Source: Oreohelix idahoensis (Eukaryota; Mollusca; Gastropoda; Stylommatophora; Oreohelicidae). From it: a stretch of DNA of 64,000 bases. The notes beneath the pieces were generated by a model, which did not search any database, was not told the DNA's origin, and worked only from the letters and a program-made list of their open reading frames with translations. The DNA lies in NCBI GenBank assembly GCA_024509875.1, contig JAMPIV010017766.1:1-64000 (forward strand), in the 5' to 3' direction. Both the position numbers and the translations under genes were made by a program. This document shows, one piece after another, positions 11,292 through 22,700 of this stretch (position 1 is the stretch's first letter; every line of letters starts with the position of its first letter).

Positions 11292-11467
11292 CTAGAGGGA
11301 AAACATATCAGAAGAGGACATGAGAAGATAAGATTTAAAATCTAAATATAAAATAAATGATTTTTGTGAGAATCTCTAGAAATATTTAATCTATTCCACA
11401 TGGGTAGGGGCCAACATTAGGAATAATTAGTGTGACAATAGTAACAAGGGGGAAAAAAATAACTCAC

Positions 11468-11536
11468 TTTACAATCCAGCTCCAGTTTAATTTTTTCATC
11501 CATAAATGGGAACTGTGTTTGACTATTTCTTGGAGG
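11468..11536 (-). CDS. Candidate 69-nt exon C (complete)
   Basis: AG acceptor (complement 11537-11538, with a pyrimidine tract) and GTGAGT donor bound 23 codons beginning PPRNSQTQFPFM and ending KIKLELDCK. It is a clear paralogue of exon A (PRHVE... KIKLEPDYE) of identical length. It is the only complete copy; in the other units LINE-A has replaced all but its last 10 nt. It would be the first exon of the array in transcription order. Confidence 0.6.
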
Positions 11537-11659
11537 CTGGGAAGAAAAATTATGTTTCATATAAATATACAACAAAGTTTGAAATCCTAAAAACAACAAA
11601 AAATCTCTAGTGATGATGTAGAGATGTCAATGGTGATAACTGAAAATATATTATTACAG

Positions 11660-12040
11660 ACCAATCCATTTTCTAGCAAGCTGCAGTATTTATTCTAGCA
11701 AATATTCTTGCTATGTAATTTCTTGTTGCATATATGCTGCATCCTTTTTCTGTGTCTGCACTTCTTTGATTTATTGTCTGTGGTTAAAGTGTGTCGTGTG
11801 GTGAGTACTGGGGCAACTACGATAGTAGTTTTTGCCAGGAATAGTCTATGAGATATTAGGTATAAGGTCTCTAGAAATTGGCTCGTTAAGAAAGAATAAA
11901 GACCTATTCGAGATAGGGACAAGAAGACGGGAATGTGAATGCTTTCCACTGGACAGTGTTTTCTAATTAATTATGGAAAGAGTTCTGTTTCCCCACGACC
12001 TTAGCTTCTGCCCTTAGACCCCGTAAAGAAAAAGCCCCCA
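11660..12040. repeat. Dispersed repeat, unclassified (copies near 15.8 and 26.3 kb)
   Basis: The part 11663-11790 matches 15835-15965 (shared TTTTCTAGCAAGCTGCAGTA). The part 11800-12040 matches 26296-26535, sharing a GGCTCGTT block, a GAATG...GAATGCT block and an AAAGCCCCCAACCTC-like end. This is an interspersed family with no recognisable coding sequence. Confidence 0.65.
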
Positions 12041-12184
12041 ACCTCTCTCTCTCATCATGTATACTGTATCCTTCCATCCTCACATTTACTTTAAGCATTA
12101 TTAAGGCATTTATCATTATAAAAGTAATATAACATCAAACATTTGCAATAATCACCATAATTAAAGTATGTGTTTAAAATAAAT

Positions 12185-12257
<73 letters not shown>

Positions 12258-12282
12258 TAACGAACGAACGAACGAACGAACA
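12185..12282. repeat. GACA microsatellite followed by GAAC repeats
   Basis: About 18 copies of a CAGA/GACA tetranucleotide run to about 12257, followed by five GAAC/ACGA-type units. The ORFs across it on both strands (TDRQ and CLSV repeats) are artefacts of the repeat. Confidence 0.95.
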
Positions 12283-13420
12283 AATGAACAAACTATATTT
12301 TCAAAGGATTAAGAATTGGGCACGCAGGCCTGTCTTACATTCTGCCCTTCTTCTCTCTGTCATCTTACATACCGTATCCTTTCAATAGCACATGTATTTT
12401 TAGCATTATTTAAGCGTACAAAATTATCGAGGTAAAATAATAACATACATTTGTAACATCCAGACATAATCAAATTTAAGGGGGGAAAAAAATTATTAAT
12501 TAAAATAGATTAACAAAAATTAATACCTTAAAAAAAAAAAAAAAAGAAAGAAACTAACAAACACAATCAAAACAATTCATACAGTAAATAAGACATAATT
12601 AGAAACGTAATCAGATAATGGTGGCATATAATAAGAACTCGTGACAATTTGGAAATCTGCTGAAATAGCTGGGACTTCATGTGTTGTCAGCGCATGCGGA
12701 AAATGTTCCCACAGGTGAGCAACTTTGAGTCCCAAGCAGATACTGCCACAGGGAGTGAATTGTTGACGCCTCCACTACACGAGATCCAGTTTTATGACCT
12801 ATGCTCCTTAGGGAGGTAAAGGGTATTGACTGAAAGATGAGAATCATGCATATAGGCTCGTCTTGCATTTATCCCTTCCTCTTACTCATCTTTTATTGCT
12901 AGGTATCCAGACATTCTCCAGCATACTTAAGGTATTAGTTCAGAGGCGATGCAACATTATAAGTAGTATAAAAGCATACATTACAGTATCTGATTACAAT
13001 TAAGAAGTAAGGTATATTAAAATGAAAAACTAGATCATCAGACCCTCCATACAGTGTATTAGATAATAATAATTCGAAACATAATCCCTTCGTTATGTCG
13101 AGTGGGGTATCTTTAAGCCGAGGACGTTCTGATGAAAACTGTTGTCAGACTGAGAACGTTGACGAGAGATATATATATATTCCTTCACTGTTTGAGTATA
13201 TCTCGGTAGTGTTGATCAACAGTTAATAGCTGTCATATGAACAAAAGGTCTGTTGTCTAATCTCCCGAGGGTACTGGCCAGACTGAATATCTTCACGAAT
13301 TGGTAGTGATATGTAGACTCATAATCTTGCATATGTAGTCGTGATTCATAAAATATATTTTAGAGTCTGCTTCATAGAATGCGCTTAAGAGTGTGTTGCA
13401 CTTGGTATAAATTGTTCCCC
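12283..13420. other. AT-rich region without recognisable feature
   Basis: No coding frame, LINE motif or window-internal repeat was recognised. A-runs lie at 12530-12546 and a short TA run at 13171-13180. A weak similarity (GATCCAGTTTTATGA) links 12783 with about 25209, but too short to define a family. Confidence 0.4.
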
Positions 13421-13424
13421 TTCT

Positions 13425-13741
13425 ACCGTGAGGTGTAGAGGTTCACCTTTATACTCAAGGGCTTTTTCACTCAGCTGCTCAAGTGTGAAGATAAGGTCTT
13501 GAGTACTTTTGTTTTCTTGGAAGCCTCACTGGACCTCATTCATCTGTGGCTCAGCCAGGTGTCTGAGTCTCTGCTACAGGGTTCTAGAGTAAATGTTACC
13601 AGGGATATTAAGAAAGGATGTGCCCCCTATGATTTCCATATGGTCAGTTGTCATCCTGTTTAAATATGGCTGCTATAATTGGAATCTTCAATCCTTAGGT
13701 ATAGTCTTGGCTTCTGCTGAAGCAAAATTTGAAGTTCTGCT
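13425..13741 (-). pseudogene. Internally deleted RTE-like LINE fragment
   Basis: It starts with the RTE 3' end (complement of CTACCGTGAGGTGTAGAG) and jumps straight to minus-strand RT sequence in which LAEPQ-, STQDLIFTL- and ALEYK-type blocks can be followed through frameshifts. The portion 13443-13741 is nearly identical to 15508-15801, so the internally deleted copy has been duplicated or belongs to a small deleted subfamily. Confidence 0.7.
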
Positions 13742-13917
13742 CGACTGTGGAGGCTGAGATGCAAAGAATGAACCAGAGTTGGGGCACTGTATGAAGGATG
13801 GCCGTCAACTGAGCAAAGTGGAATCAATTTGTTGTTGCCCTACAAGACGCCATCAGGCGTGATGGCCACTGACTACTTTGATGGTCAGCGGCTAAGGATC
13901 AAAGAAGAAGAAGAATA
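13742..13917 (+). mobile_element. LINE-A 3' fragment
   Basis: Matches the last part of LINE-A (GAGGCTGAGATGCAAAGAAT, then the noncoding end with GGATCAAAGAAGAAGAAGAA). It is heavily 5' truncated, inserted into or next to the RTE fragment on its left, and shows point changes relative to the array copies. Confidence 0.8.
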
Positions 13918-14019
13918 ACTAAAGAGTGGATAATAGCAAGGGACCACAGTAAAAGAGCAAGACACTCATATAAAATCTTTAAAAAAAAAAAACCAAGCAA
14001 ACAATGTCAGATACAAGAT

Positions 14020-14345
14020 GAACTAAAAATATCAATTAATAAAAAATTGCAGAGGCTCAAGCTTGGTACTGGATACTTCATGATTGAAGAACCTACATGC
14101 GAATAGTGTCAAGAAACACAATTAGACACTTTCTGGTGGACTGTAAAAAATATGACCAGCAGAGGCAAAACATTAAGACATACTGTAGACATACAGTATG
14201 TCTTAATGTTTTGCCTCTGCTGGTCATATGTTTTACAGTCCAAGGTAGAAATGAGTGTAGACAATCTCATAGGCACTAAGACCCCACTAGAAATACAAAA
14301 GTTAATAAAACACTATATTACAAAAACAAAGCTAACATATTAAAA
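14020..14345 (+). pseudogene. LINE C-terminal Cys/His fragment with inverted duplication
   Basis: Across two frames one can read LKLGTGYFMIEEPTCE, then TIRHFLVDCKKYDQQR, then a short tail with LIGTKTPLEIQKLIKHY. This pattern (Cys-x2-Cys, His-x-Leu-x-x-Cys) resembles the extreme C-terminus of I/jockey-type LINE proteins with RNase H. The part encoding the DCKKYDQQR segment has been copied as an inverted repeat, separating it from the tail. Confidence 0.5.
14138..14241. repeat. Near-perfect 104-bp palindrome
   Basis: Left arm 14138-14187 and right arm 14192-14241 are 50 nt each and complementary at 49 of 50 positions (one A/C difference), with a 4-nt GACA loop. The arms begin GGACTGTAAAA and end ACATACTGTA. 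The structure would extrude as a hairpin in DNA or RNA. Confidence 0.97.
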
Positions 14346-14689
14346 AAAAAATAAATAAGGATGCGAGCCAGTAGTCTACATTGGTGAAAGACTCCCCCCA
14401 GATAAATATGGATTGACCAAATAACCCTCCAGTGAAAAATAAAAATATACCAGTTTAGATAATATCATATTTTGAATAATAAAACCATATTGAACTATAA
14501 CTACAAAAGTAAAAATACCTACTAAAGATAATATAGTATAAAATAAATGCAAACAAAAACATATTACAATAAATGAAACATGTAAAGATATAACCAACAG
14601 TTCCTTGTATATGGTTAAAAGGTGAATGCTACAAAGAAATGTAGCATACACCTTATTAAAAAAAAAAAAAAAAAGCCAAAGAAGACATT

Positions 14690-15480
14690 TGGCTGGGACC
14701 TTCAGAAAGGCTTCTTACTGACTGACATAGTCATTCCTATTCTACTCTAAGGTGTACAGGTTTTGTCATAGAGAGCGCCATACAATCCTACTGGCTGTCT
14801 ACCCCCTGGTCTGGCTCCTATCTAGTCCTTAGTCCTTCAGAGACTATCTAATGTTGTTCTCCTAGAAAACTCCAGGTCATCCTGGAGGTCTGGATCCTGG
14901 CTCTTGGTTTTCCACACTTGTTGTTATAGATGATCTTCCCCCACTTTGCAGATAGGACCAAACCATCACAACTGGGACTGTTCCATTTTGGTTTGCAGAG
15001 GTTAGGTTTTGAGACCATATGACATGTATTCTGGTTGCGAATCATGTCTCTTTTGGTTACTTTAGCCACCTTCCTCAGATACTTCATTTCCAAATTTTGG
15101 AGCCAACTTTTGTGGGTTGTAGTCATCACCCATGTCTTGTATCCAATTGTCAAGACTGAAACATGGACAGAGGTGTAGAAAGCCACATTCATCTTCTTGC
15201 CAATTTCTCTTTTGCTGAAAAAGTCTTCCATCTGCTCTTTGGGTAGCCAACTCTATTTTTTACATCCCCCTTCCAGTCCATGACAGCTCTAAAGTATTAA
15301 ATATGGTTGACCTGCTCCAGAACCTGATCTCCCAGCTTAATCAAAGCCTGTTCTCTTCTTAAGATATCAATATGGGTTCTGTTTTCGAGCTGCCGAGCTC
15401 TCTCTCTTCCTTCTAACATGGATTGGAGGTGCTAGAACGTTCTTCCTTGCTAAACAATCCTAAAATTTGCTCCAGAGGAC
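14690..15480 (-). pseudogene. Diverged RTE-like LINE C-terminal region
   Basis: The minus strand at 15231-14848 encodes FSKREIGKKMNVAFY, KYLRKVAKVTKRDMIRNQ and further blocks aligned with SKREVGKKTKTAVYRS and LRRVVEVTRGDVVRSQ of the RTE copy at 19.1-19.4 kb. Adjacent 15240-15470 holds more upstream RT sequence and 14740-14840 the 3' end. It is much older than the copies at 16-19 and 37-40 kb, judging by divergence. Confidence 0.75.
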
Positions 15481-15504
15481 CTTGAAAAAACAAAAATGCA
15501 TCTC

Positions 15505-15801
15505 ACCTTTATACTCAAGGGCTTTTTCACTCAGCTGCTCAAGTGTGAAGATAAGGTCTTGAGTACTTTTGTTTTCTTGGAAGCCTCACTGGACCTCATT
15601 CATTTGTGGCTCAGCCAGGTGTCTGAGTCTCTGCTATAGGGTTCTAGAGTAAATGTTACCAGGGATATTAAGAAAGGATGTGCCCCCTATGATTTCCATA
15701 TGGTCAGTTGTCATCCTGTTTGAATATGGCTGCTATAATTGGAATCTTCAATCCTTAGGTATAGTCTTGGCTTCTGCTGAAGCAAAATTTGAAGTTCTGC
15801 T
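15505..15801 (-). pseudogene. RTE-like RT fragment, duplicate of 13443-13741
   Basis: Near-identical to 13443-13741 over about 295 bp, with only a few substitutions (for example CATTTGTGG against CATCTGTGG). It ends at the same base before AAAATGGCTG here and before a LINE-A tail there, so the two copies share a boundary. Confidence 0.75.
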
Positions 15802-15829
15802 CAAAATGGCTGCATTGTATTAGAGACAA

Positions 15830-15965
15830 ATCTGTTTTCTAGCAAGCTGCAGTATTTATCCCAGCAAATATTCTTGCTATCTAATTTCTTGTTGCATGTA
15901 TGCTGCATTTTTTTTTTCTGTGTTGAACTTCTTTCATTAACTCCCTGCAGTAAAAGTGTAGGAGT
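15830..15965. repeat. Dispersed repeat, second copy of 11663-11790
   Basis: Shares GTTTTCTAGCAAGCTGCAGT, CAGCAAATATTCTTGCTAT and the following block with the copy near 11.7 kb. It is noncoding. Confidence 0.65.
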
Positions 15966-16149
15966 AACATTCCCTGCATATGTCATGACGTTTTAAAAGG
16001 TTAATTGTTCTTTATAAGAATACTTTCATTCTTCATTTTCTCACTACATCATTTTTTAAAATAACCTTCTGTAGAGACAGTATTCTTACATCCATTCATT
16101 ACGTTTTTGTCTCCACTGATTTCCCAGCTTTTATCATTCAATTATTCGA

Positions 16150-16565
16150 AATTGTCCTCTTTTCACACAACATGCCTAAGAAAAATTCTCCGAATCTTTT
16201 GGCCGAATATCATCACCAACCAAGATCTGCTTACTCGGAGCAAGCAAGAGGACATGCACACCATCATAGCTGGCAGATGCTGGAGCTGGGTTGGCCATGT
16301 CCTCCGAAGAGACCCCGATGCCATCACAAGAACAGCTATGCTATGGACCCCTGAAGGAAAACGAAAGAGAGGCCGACCAAAAACAACTTGACGGAGGACT
16401 TTGGAGGCTGAGATGCAAAGAATGAACCAGAGTTGGGGCACCGTACGAAGGATGGCCGCCGACCGAGCAAAGTGGAATCAATTTGTTGTTGCCCTACAAG
16501 ACGCCACCAGGCATAATGGCCACTGACTGCTTTGACGGTCGGCGGCTAAGGATCAAAGAAGAAGA
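16150..16565 (+). mobile_element. LINE-A 3' fragment (5' truncated)
   Basis: Encodes the LINE-A C-terminus (SKLSSFHTTCLRKILRIFWP through GKRKRGRPKTT) and its noncoding tail GGATCAAAGAAGAAG. The RTRRT equivalent is broken by a stop (TTGACGG). It abuts the truncated RTE endonuclease at 16566. Confidence 0.85.
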
Positions 16566-18732
16566 TTCATGACAGTGGATGACTGCCTAGATGAAGTTAT
16601 CATGCTCGGAGATTTTAATGCCAGAGTTGGAAATGACCATGCTAGATGGGGTGGAGTTATCGGAAGATATGGAGAAGATACTCTCAATGACAATGGAAAG
16701 CGACTCCTTAGATTCTGCAGTGAGCAGAATCTGATCATTACAAACACAAAGTTCCCCCATAAGCGCATACATGCATACACTAGATGTGAACCAACAAAGA
16801 ATGAGAAGTCAGTGATCGACTATGCCATTGTTCAGAGAAGCTCATTCAAATATGTCCGAGATACTAGAGTCTGGAGGGGGCCAGAGATTGGAAGTGATCA
16901 CTACCTGCTAACAATCAAAAGAACAACTGAAAGAGTTGCTCAGCCTAGGAACTGCCCAACATCACACAAGAAACCAAGTAAACGAGCAGGAGAAATGAGC
17001 ATTAGGACCTACTAGCTGAGAGAGCCAGAAAATGGCATGGAAACAATACTTAGGAGCTAATAACAATACAGGACAAATGGAAAAATATAGAGAATATGTG
17101 ACACTCAGAACAGAAGCAAAGAACAAAGTGCTAGCAGCAAAACAGAAGCAAAGAACAAAGTGCTAGCAGCAAAACAGAAGCAAAGAACAAAGTGCTAGCA
17201 GCAAAACAGAAGTCCTGGAAAGAATTTGGAGAAAAGCTAGAAAAAGATGCACAAGAAAACCAGAAATTGTTCTATAAGACCCTAAAGAACATGAGGAAGG
17301 AAAAACAATGCCCTCTCAAATTTATAAAGGACAAGCAAGGCAAATTGCTTACTGCCCCGAAGGAAGTAATGGGAAGATGGAAAAAATATTTCTCAGAACT
17401 CCTGGATGGTGAGCATGGTGAAGCATCAGAAATGATAAAAACTAGCACAGAAGAGAAAACCAATGATGGTGAAGATGACATAAAGATGGAAGAACTGAAG
17501 GCAGCACTGGAGAAAATCAAGATGGGCAAAGCAGCAAGGCATGATGGTATAACACCAGAAATGGTTAAGTTCATGGGAGCATCAGGCGACCTATTACTCT
17601 TAAGGGTTTTACGGGCAGCGTGGTACAACAAGACCATACCAAAGGATTGGGAGATTGCCATCATAACACCAATTTTCAAAAAAAGTGACAATCAACAGTG
17701 TGGAAACCATAGAGGCATATCCCTTCTCAGTGTCCCTGGTAAAATCTACTCTAGAATCCTAGAGCAGAGACTCCGATGCCTAGCTGAGCCACAATTGGAT
17801 GAGGTCCAGTGCGGATTCCGAGCAAACTGAAGTACTCAAGACCTAATCTTCACACTCAGACAGCTGAGTGAAAAGGCCCTTGAGTATAAGAGTGAGATCC
17901 ATCTTTGTTTCATAGATCTGGAAAAGGCGTTTGACAGGGTCCCCTGGAGTAAACTTTGGGACTGTTTGGCAAGGAAGAATATTCCAGCACCTCTGATTCA
18001 TGCTATACAGAGCTTCTACAAGTCTTGCAGAAATTATGTGAGGACAGCAAACCATAAGTCAGAAGAGTTCAGGACCACCACTGGTGTAAGACAAGGTAAT
18101 ATCCTATCACCTTACCTCTTCATTGCGTGTTTGGGGAAACTCTAAACTCACAATGAAGACCAAAGCTGCGGTATATAATGCCTGCGTCACCAGCACACTC
18201 CTATATGGCAGCGAGACCTGGACGACCTATGCTAAGCAAGAAAGAAGGCTCAATACCTTCCATTTGCGGTGTCTACGCCGCATCCTCGGCATCTCGTGGA
18301 AAGATAAAGTGACAAATGTCGAGGTGTTGTCACGTGCTGGCCTTCAAAGTATGTATACGCTTCTTAGACAGCGCAGACTTCGCTGGCTTGGCCATGTTCG
18401 CCGCATGGATGATGGTCGCATCCCAAAAGATATCTTCTACGGACAATTAGCAGATGGCAAGAGAACAGTTGGGCGACCACAGCTGAGGTTCAAAGATGTG
18501 TGCAAGAGAGATATGAGGGCACTAGACATGGATCCAGCAACATGGGAGGATAAAGCTGCCGATCGCACTAAGTGGCGATGCTATTTACGGCGCCACCTCA
18601 GATTGGGCGAAGAGAGGCTCACACAAGAAGCAGAGGTGAGGAGAAAACGTCGAAAGGAGCACCAGGAAAATAAGCAGCTGAGGGCTGTCACCTCAGGGGC
18701 GCATTCCCATAGTCAGTTATGACTGAAGGGGC

Positions 18733-18766
<34 letters not shown>

Positions 18767-19676
18767 TCTTCATACTCCTTATGGACGATGTCATCAAGGC
18801 ATGTAAGGAGAGAACAAGAAAGTATTCAGTGGGGTACTGGAAGATGAGACAGGTCTATATTTCGGAGCTGGCATTTGCTGATGTTGTTGCCCTGATTGCT
18901 AAATCAGAGGCACATCTCCAATCCAACCTGCAAGTCTGGAATGAAGAGCTGGAGAAGAGAGGGATGGTCATAAGCAGCTCTAAAACAAAATCCATGGTGA
19001 TATCACGAGAAGAAAGAAGACATCAGATTAAGCTGGGAGAACAGGTCCTGGAGCAGGTCAACCACTTTAAATACCTCGGAGCTATTATAGACCGAAAGGG
19101 AGGCATCAAAGAAGAGTTGGCCACTCGAAAAGCAGCAGCTGGGAGACTTTTTCAGGCCATAAATCGAGGATTCCTCAGCAAGAGAGAGGTTGGTAAGAAA
19201 ACGAAGACGGCTGTATACCGCTCCACCTATGTCCCAGTCTTGACGTATGGATGCGAGTCATGGGCAATGACTGCAGCCCATAGGGGGCAGATCCAAACCT
19301 CGGAGATGAGGTGTCTGAGGAGGGTGGTTGAAGTGACAAGAGGAGACGTGGTGCGCAGCCAGATGATACGTCAAGGCCTTAAATCCTACCCCCTGCAGAC
19401 CCAGGTAGAACAGTCCCAATTGAGATGGTTTGGCCATGTCTGCAGAATGGGAGAGGATCGGATACCACGACAAGCATGGGAAACAAAGAGCCAGGGATCC
19501 AGACCCCGAGGACGACCCGGAGTCCGCTGGGAGGACAACATTGGACGGTCTTTGAGGGACCAAGGGCTGGAGTGGAGCCGGGCCAGGAGGAAGACAGCCG
19601 ATGGGATAGTCTGGCGCTCTCTCTCTTCCAAACCTCTACACCTCACGGTAGAAGGGGAACGACTAAGTAAGTAAGT
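16566..19676 (+). mobile_element. RTE-like LINE, copy 1, interrupted by LINE-C
   Basis: Coding pieces run in order. Endonuclease C-terminal half, 16569-17015 ([18 protein letters not shown]). RT fingers and part of the palm, 17192-18120 (KDWEIAIITPIFKK, NHRGISLLSVPGK). Remaining RT and C-terminal region, 18774-19674. LINE-C is inserted at 18124-18761. A stretch near 17100-17215 contains three tandem copies of AGAAGCAAAGAACAAAGTGCTAGCAGCAAAAC-like sequence, against one in the 38-kb copy. The catalytic FADD box reads FADV (about 18876), and stops and frameshifts are present, so this copy is dead. The tail ends in AAGTAAGTAAG, as in the copy at 40.24 kb. Confidence 0.88.
18124..18761 (+). mobile_element. 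LINE-C insertion with ATT tail and 12-bp TSD
   Basis: A 5'-truncated non-LTR element encodes a C-terminal region with ACVTSTLLYGSETWTTYAKQ, LRWLGHVRRM and KRTVGRPQLRFKDVCKRDM, and ends in an (ATT)n tail at 18732-18761. It is flanked by TTACCTCTTCAT at 18112-18123 and 18762-18773. Removing it restores the RTE reading frame, so the boundaries are precise. It retains a 199-codon open frame, 18123-18722. A close second copy lies at 56.8-57.5 kb. Confidence 0.95.
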
Positions 19677-19744
19677 TATTCATGACCTCATAACTCCTCA
19701 TGGAGCATAGGCCTTCAATAAATACATACTAAGCCCCCCCCAAT

Positions 19745-22700
19745 CAACCTGTCCTTCAGGTCACAATAATGCCATGTCTACTTTATTGATGATCTTATAA
19801 AAAAATTCAATTATTAAAATCTTACTACTTGTCATGTCTAATTTGTTGATGATCTTGTCAGTTCATTTCTTCAAGACTTACTACTTGTCATGTCTAATTT
19901 GTTGATGATCTTGTCAGTTCATTTCTTCAAGACTTACTACTTGTCATGTCTAATTTGTTGATGATCTTGTCAGTTCATTTCTTCAAGCCTTACTACTTGT
20001 CATGTCTAATTTGTTGATGATCTTGTCAGTTCATTTCTTCAAGACTTACTACTTGTCATGTCTAATTTGTTGATGATCTTGTCAGTTCCTTTCTTCAAGA
20101 CTTACTACTTGTCATGTCTAATTTGTTGATGATCTTGTCAGTTCATTTCTTCAAGACTTACTACTTGTCATGTCTAATTTGTTGATGATCTTGTCAGTTC
20201 ATTTCTTCAAGACTTACTACTTGTCATGTCTAATTTGTTGATGATCTTGTCAGTTCATTTCTTCAAGACTTACTACTTGTCATGTCTAATTTGTTGATGA
20301 TCTTGTCAGTTCATTTCTTCAAGACTTACTACTTGTCATGTCTAATTTGTTGATGATCTTGTCAGTTCATTTCTTCAAGACTTACTACTTGTCATGTCTA
20401 ATTTGTTGATGATCTTGTCAGTTCATTTCTTCAAGACTTACTACTTGTCATGTCTAATTTGTTGATGATCTTGTCAGTTCATTTCTTCAAGACTTACTAC
20501 TTGTCATGTCTAATTTGTTGATGATCTTGTCAGTTCATTTCTTCAAGACTTACTACTTGTCATGTCTAATTTGTTGATGATCTTGTCAGTTCATTTCTTC
20601 AAGACTTACTACTTGTCATGTCTAATTTGTTGATGATCTTGTCAGTTCATTTCTTCAAGACTTACTACTTGTCATGTCTAATTTGTTGATGATCTTGTCA
20701 GTTCATTTCTTCAAGACTTACTACTTGTCATGTCTAATTTGTTGATGATCTTGTCAGTTCATTTCTTCAAGACTTACTACTTGTCATGTCTAATTTGTTG
20801 ATGATCTTGTCAGTTCATTTCTTCAAGACTTACTACTTGTCATGTCTAAATTGTTGATGATCTTGTCAGTTCATTTCTTCAAGACTTACTACTTGTCATG
20901 TCTAATTTGTTGATGATCTTGTCAGTTCATTTCTTCAAGCCTTACTACTTATCATGTCTAATTTGTTGATGATCTTGTCAGTTCATTTCTTCAAGACTTA
21001 CTACTTGTCATGTCTAATTTGTTGATGATCTTGTCAGTTCATTTCTTCAAGACTTACTACTTATCATGTCTAATTTGTTGATGATCTTGTCAGTTCATTT
21101 CTTCAAGACTTACTACTTGTCATGTCTAATTTGTTGATGATCTTGTCAGTTCATTTCTTCAAGACTTACTACTTATCATGTCTAATTTGTTGATGATCTT
21201 GTCAGTTCATTTCTTCAAGACTTACTACTTGTCATGTCTAATTTGTTGATGATCTTGTCAGTTCATTTCTTCAAGCCTTACTACTTGTCATGTCTAATTT
21301 GTTGATGATCTTGTCAGTTCATTTCTTCAAGACTTACTACTTGTCATGTCTAATTTGTTGATGATCTTGTCAGTTCATTTCTTCAAGACTTACTACTTGT
21401 CATGTCTAATTTGTTGATGATCTTGTCAGTTCATTTCTTCAAGACTTACTACTTGTCATGTCTAAATTGTTGATGATCTTGTCAGTTCATTTCTTCAAGA
21501 CTTACTACTTGTCATGTCTAATTTGTTGATGATCTTGTCAGTTCATTTCTTCAAGCGTTACTACTTATCATGTCTAATTTGTTGATGATCTTGTCAGTTC
21601 ATTTCTTCAAGACTTACTACTTGTCATGTCTAATTTGTTGATGATCTTGTCAGTTCATTTCTTCAAGACTTACTACTTATCATGTCTAATTTGTTGATGA
21701 TCTTGTCAGTTCATTTCTTCAAGACTTACTACTTATCATGTCTAATTTGTTGATGATCTTGTCAGTTCATTTCTTCAAGCCTTACTACCTGTCATGTCTA
21801 ATTTGTTGATGTTCTTGTCAGTTCATTTCTTCAAGACTTACTATTTGTCATGTCTAATTTGTTGATGATCTTGTCAGTTCATTTCTTCAAGACTTACTAT
21901 TTGTCATGTCTAATTTGTTGATGATCTTGTCAGTTCATTTCTTCAAGACTTACTATTTGTCATGTCTAATTTGTTGATGATCTTGTCAGTTCATTTCTTC
22001 AAGACTTACTATTTGTCATGTCTAATTTGTTGATGATCTTGTCAGTTCATTTCTTCAAGACTTACTACTTATCATGTCTAATTTGTTGATGATCTTGTCA
22101 GTTCACTTCTTCAAGACTTACTACTTGTCATGTCTAATTTGTTAATGATCTTGTCAGTTCATTTCTTCAAGCCTTACTACTTGTCATGTCTAATTTGTTG
22201 ATGATCTTGTCAGTTCATTTCTTCAAGCCTTACTACTTATCATGTCTAATTTGTTGATGATCTTGTCAGTTCATTTCTTCAAGCCTTACTACTTGTCATG
22301 TCTAATTTGTTGATGATCTTGTCAGTTCATTTCTTCAAGCCTTACTATTTGTCTTGTCTAATTTGTTGATGATCTTGTCAGTTCATTTCTTCAAGACTTA
22401 CTACTTGTCATGTCTAATTTGTTGATGATCTTGTCAGTTCATTTCTTCAAGACTTACTACTTGTCATGTCTAATTTGTTGATGATCTTGTCAGTTCATTT
22501 CTTCAAGACTTACTACTTGTCATGTCTAATTTGTTGATGATCTTGTCAGTTCATTTCTTCAAGACTTACTACTTGTCATGTCTAATTTGTTGATGATCTT
22601 GTCAGTTCATTTCTTCAAGACTTACTACTTATCATGTCTAATTTGTTGATGATCTTGTCAGTTCATTTCTTCAAGCCTTACTACTTATCATGTCTAATTT

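Larger units (their letters stand above)
2825..11467 (-). repeat. Tandem array with 2.5-kb units: LINE-A plus mini-exons
   Basis: Four units are arranged head to tail. Two are full: 4976-7487 (2,512 bp) and 7488-9990 (2,503 bp), which are nearly identical by eye. The left unit (about 2825-4975) is more diverged and lacks about 370 bp of LINE around 3453. The right unit (9991-11467) lacks the 5' half of the LINE and one exon and carries a MITE. On the minus strand each full unit runs exon B, exon A, LINE-A, then a 10-bp relic of a third exon with its splice donor. Because the LINE junctions are the same in each unit, the LINE inserted before the amplification. Confidence 0.9.

Noticed and set aside
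12170..12388. ORFs of TDRQ or CLSV repeats on both strands
   Set aside because: They are produced by the GACA microsatellite.
13100..13170. Hammerhead-like CTGATGAAAACTG near 13.13 kb
   Set aside because: No stem II or GAAAC element follows at the right distance.
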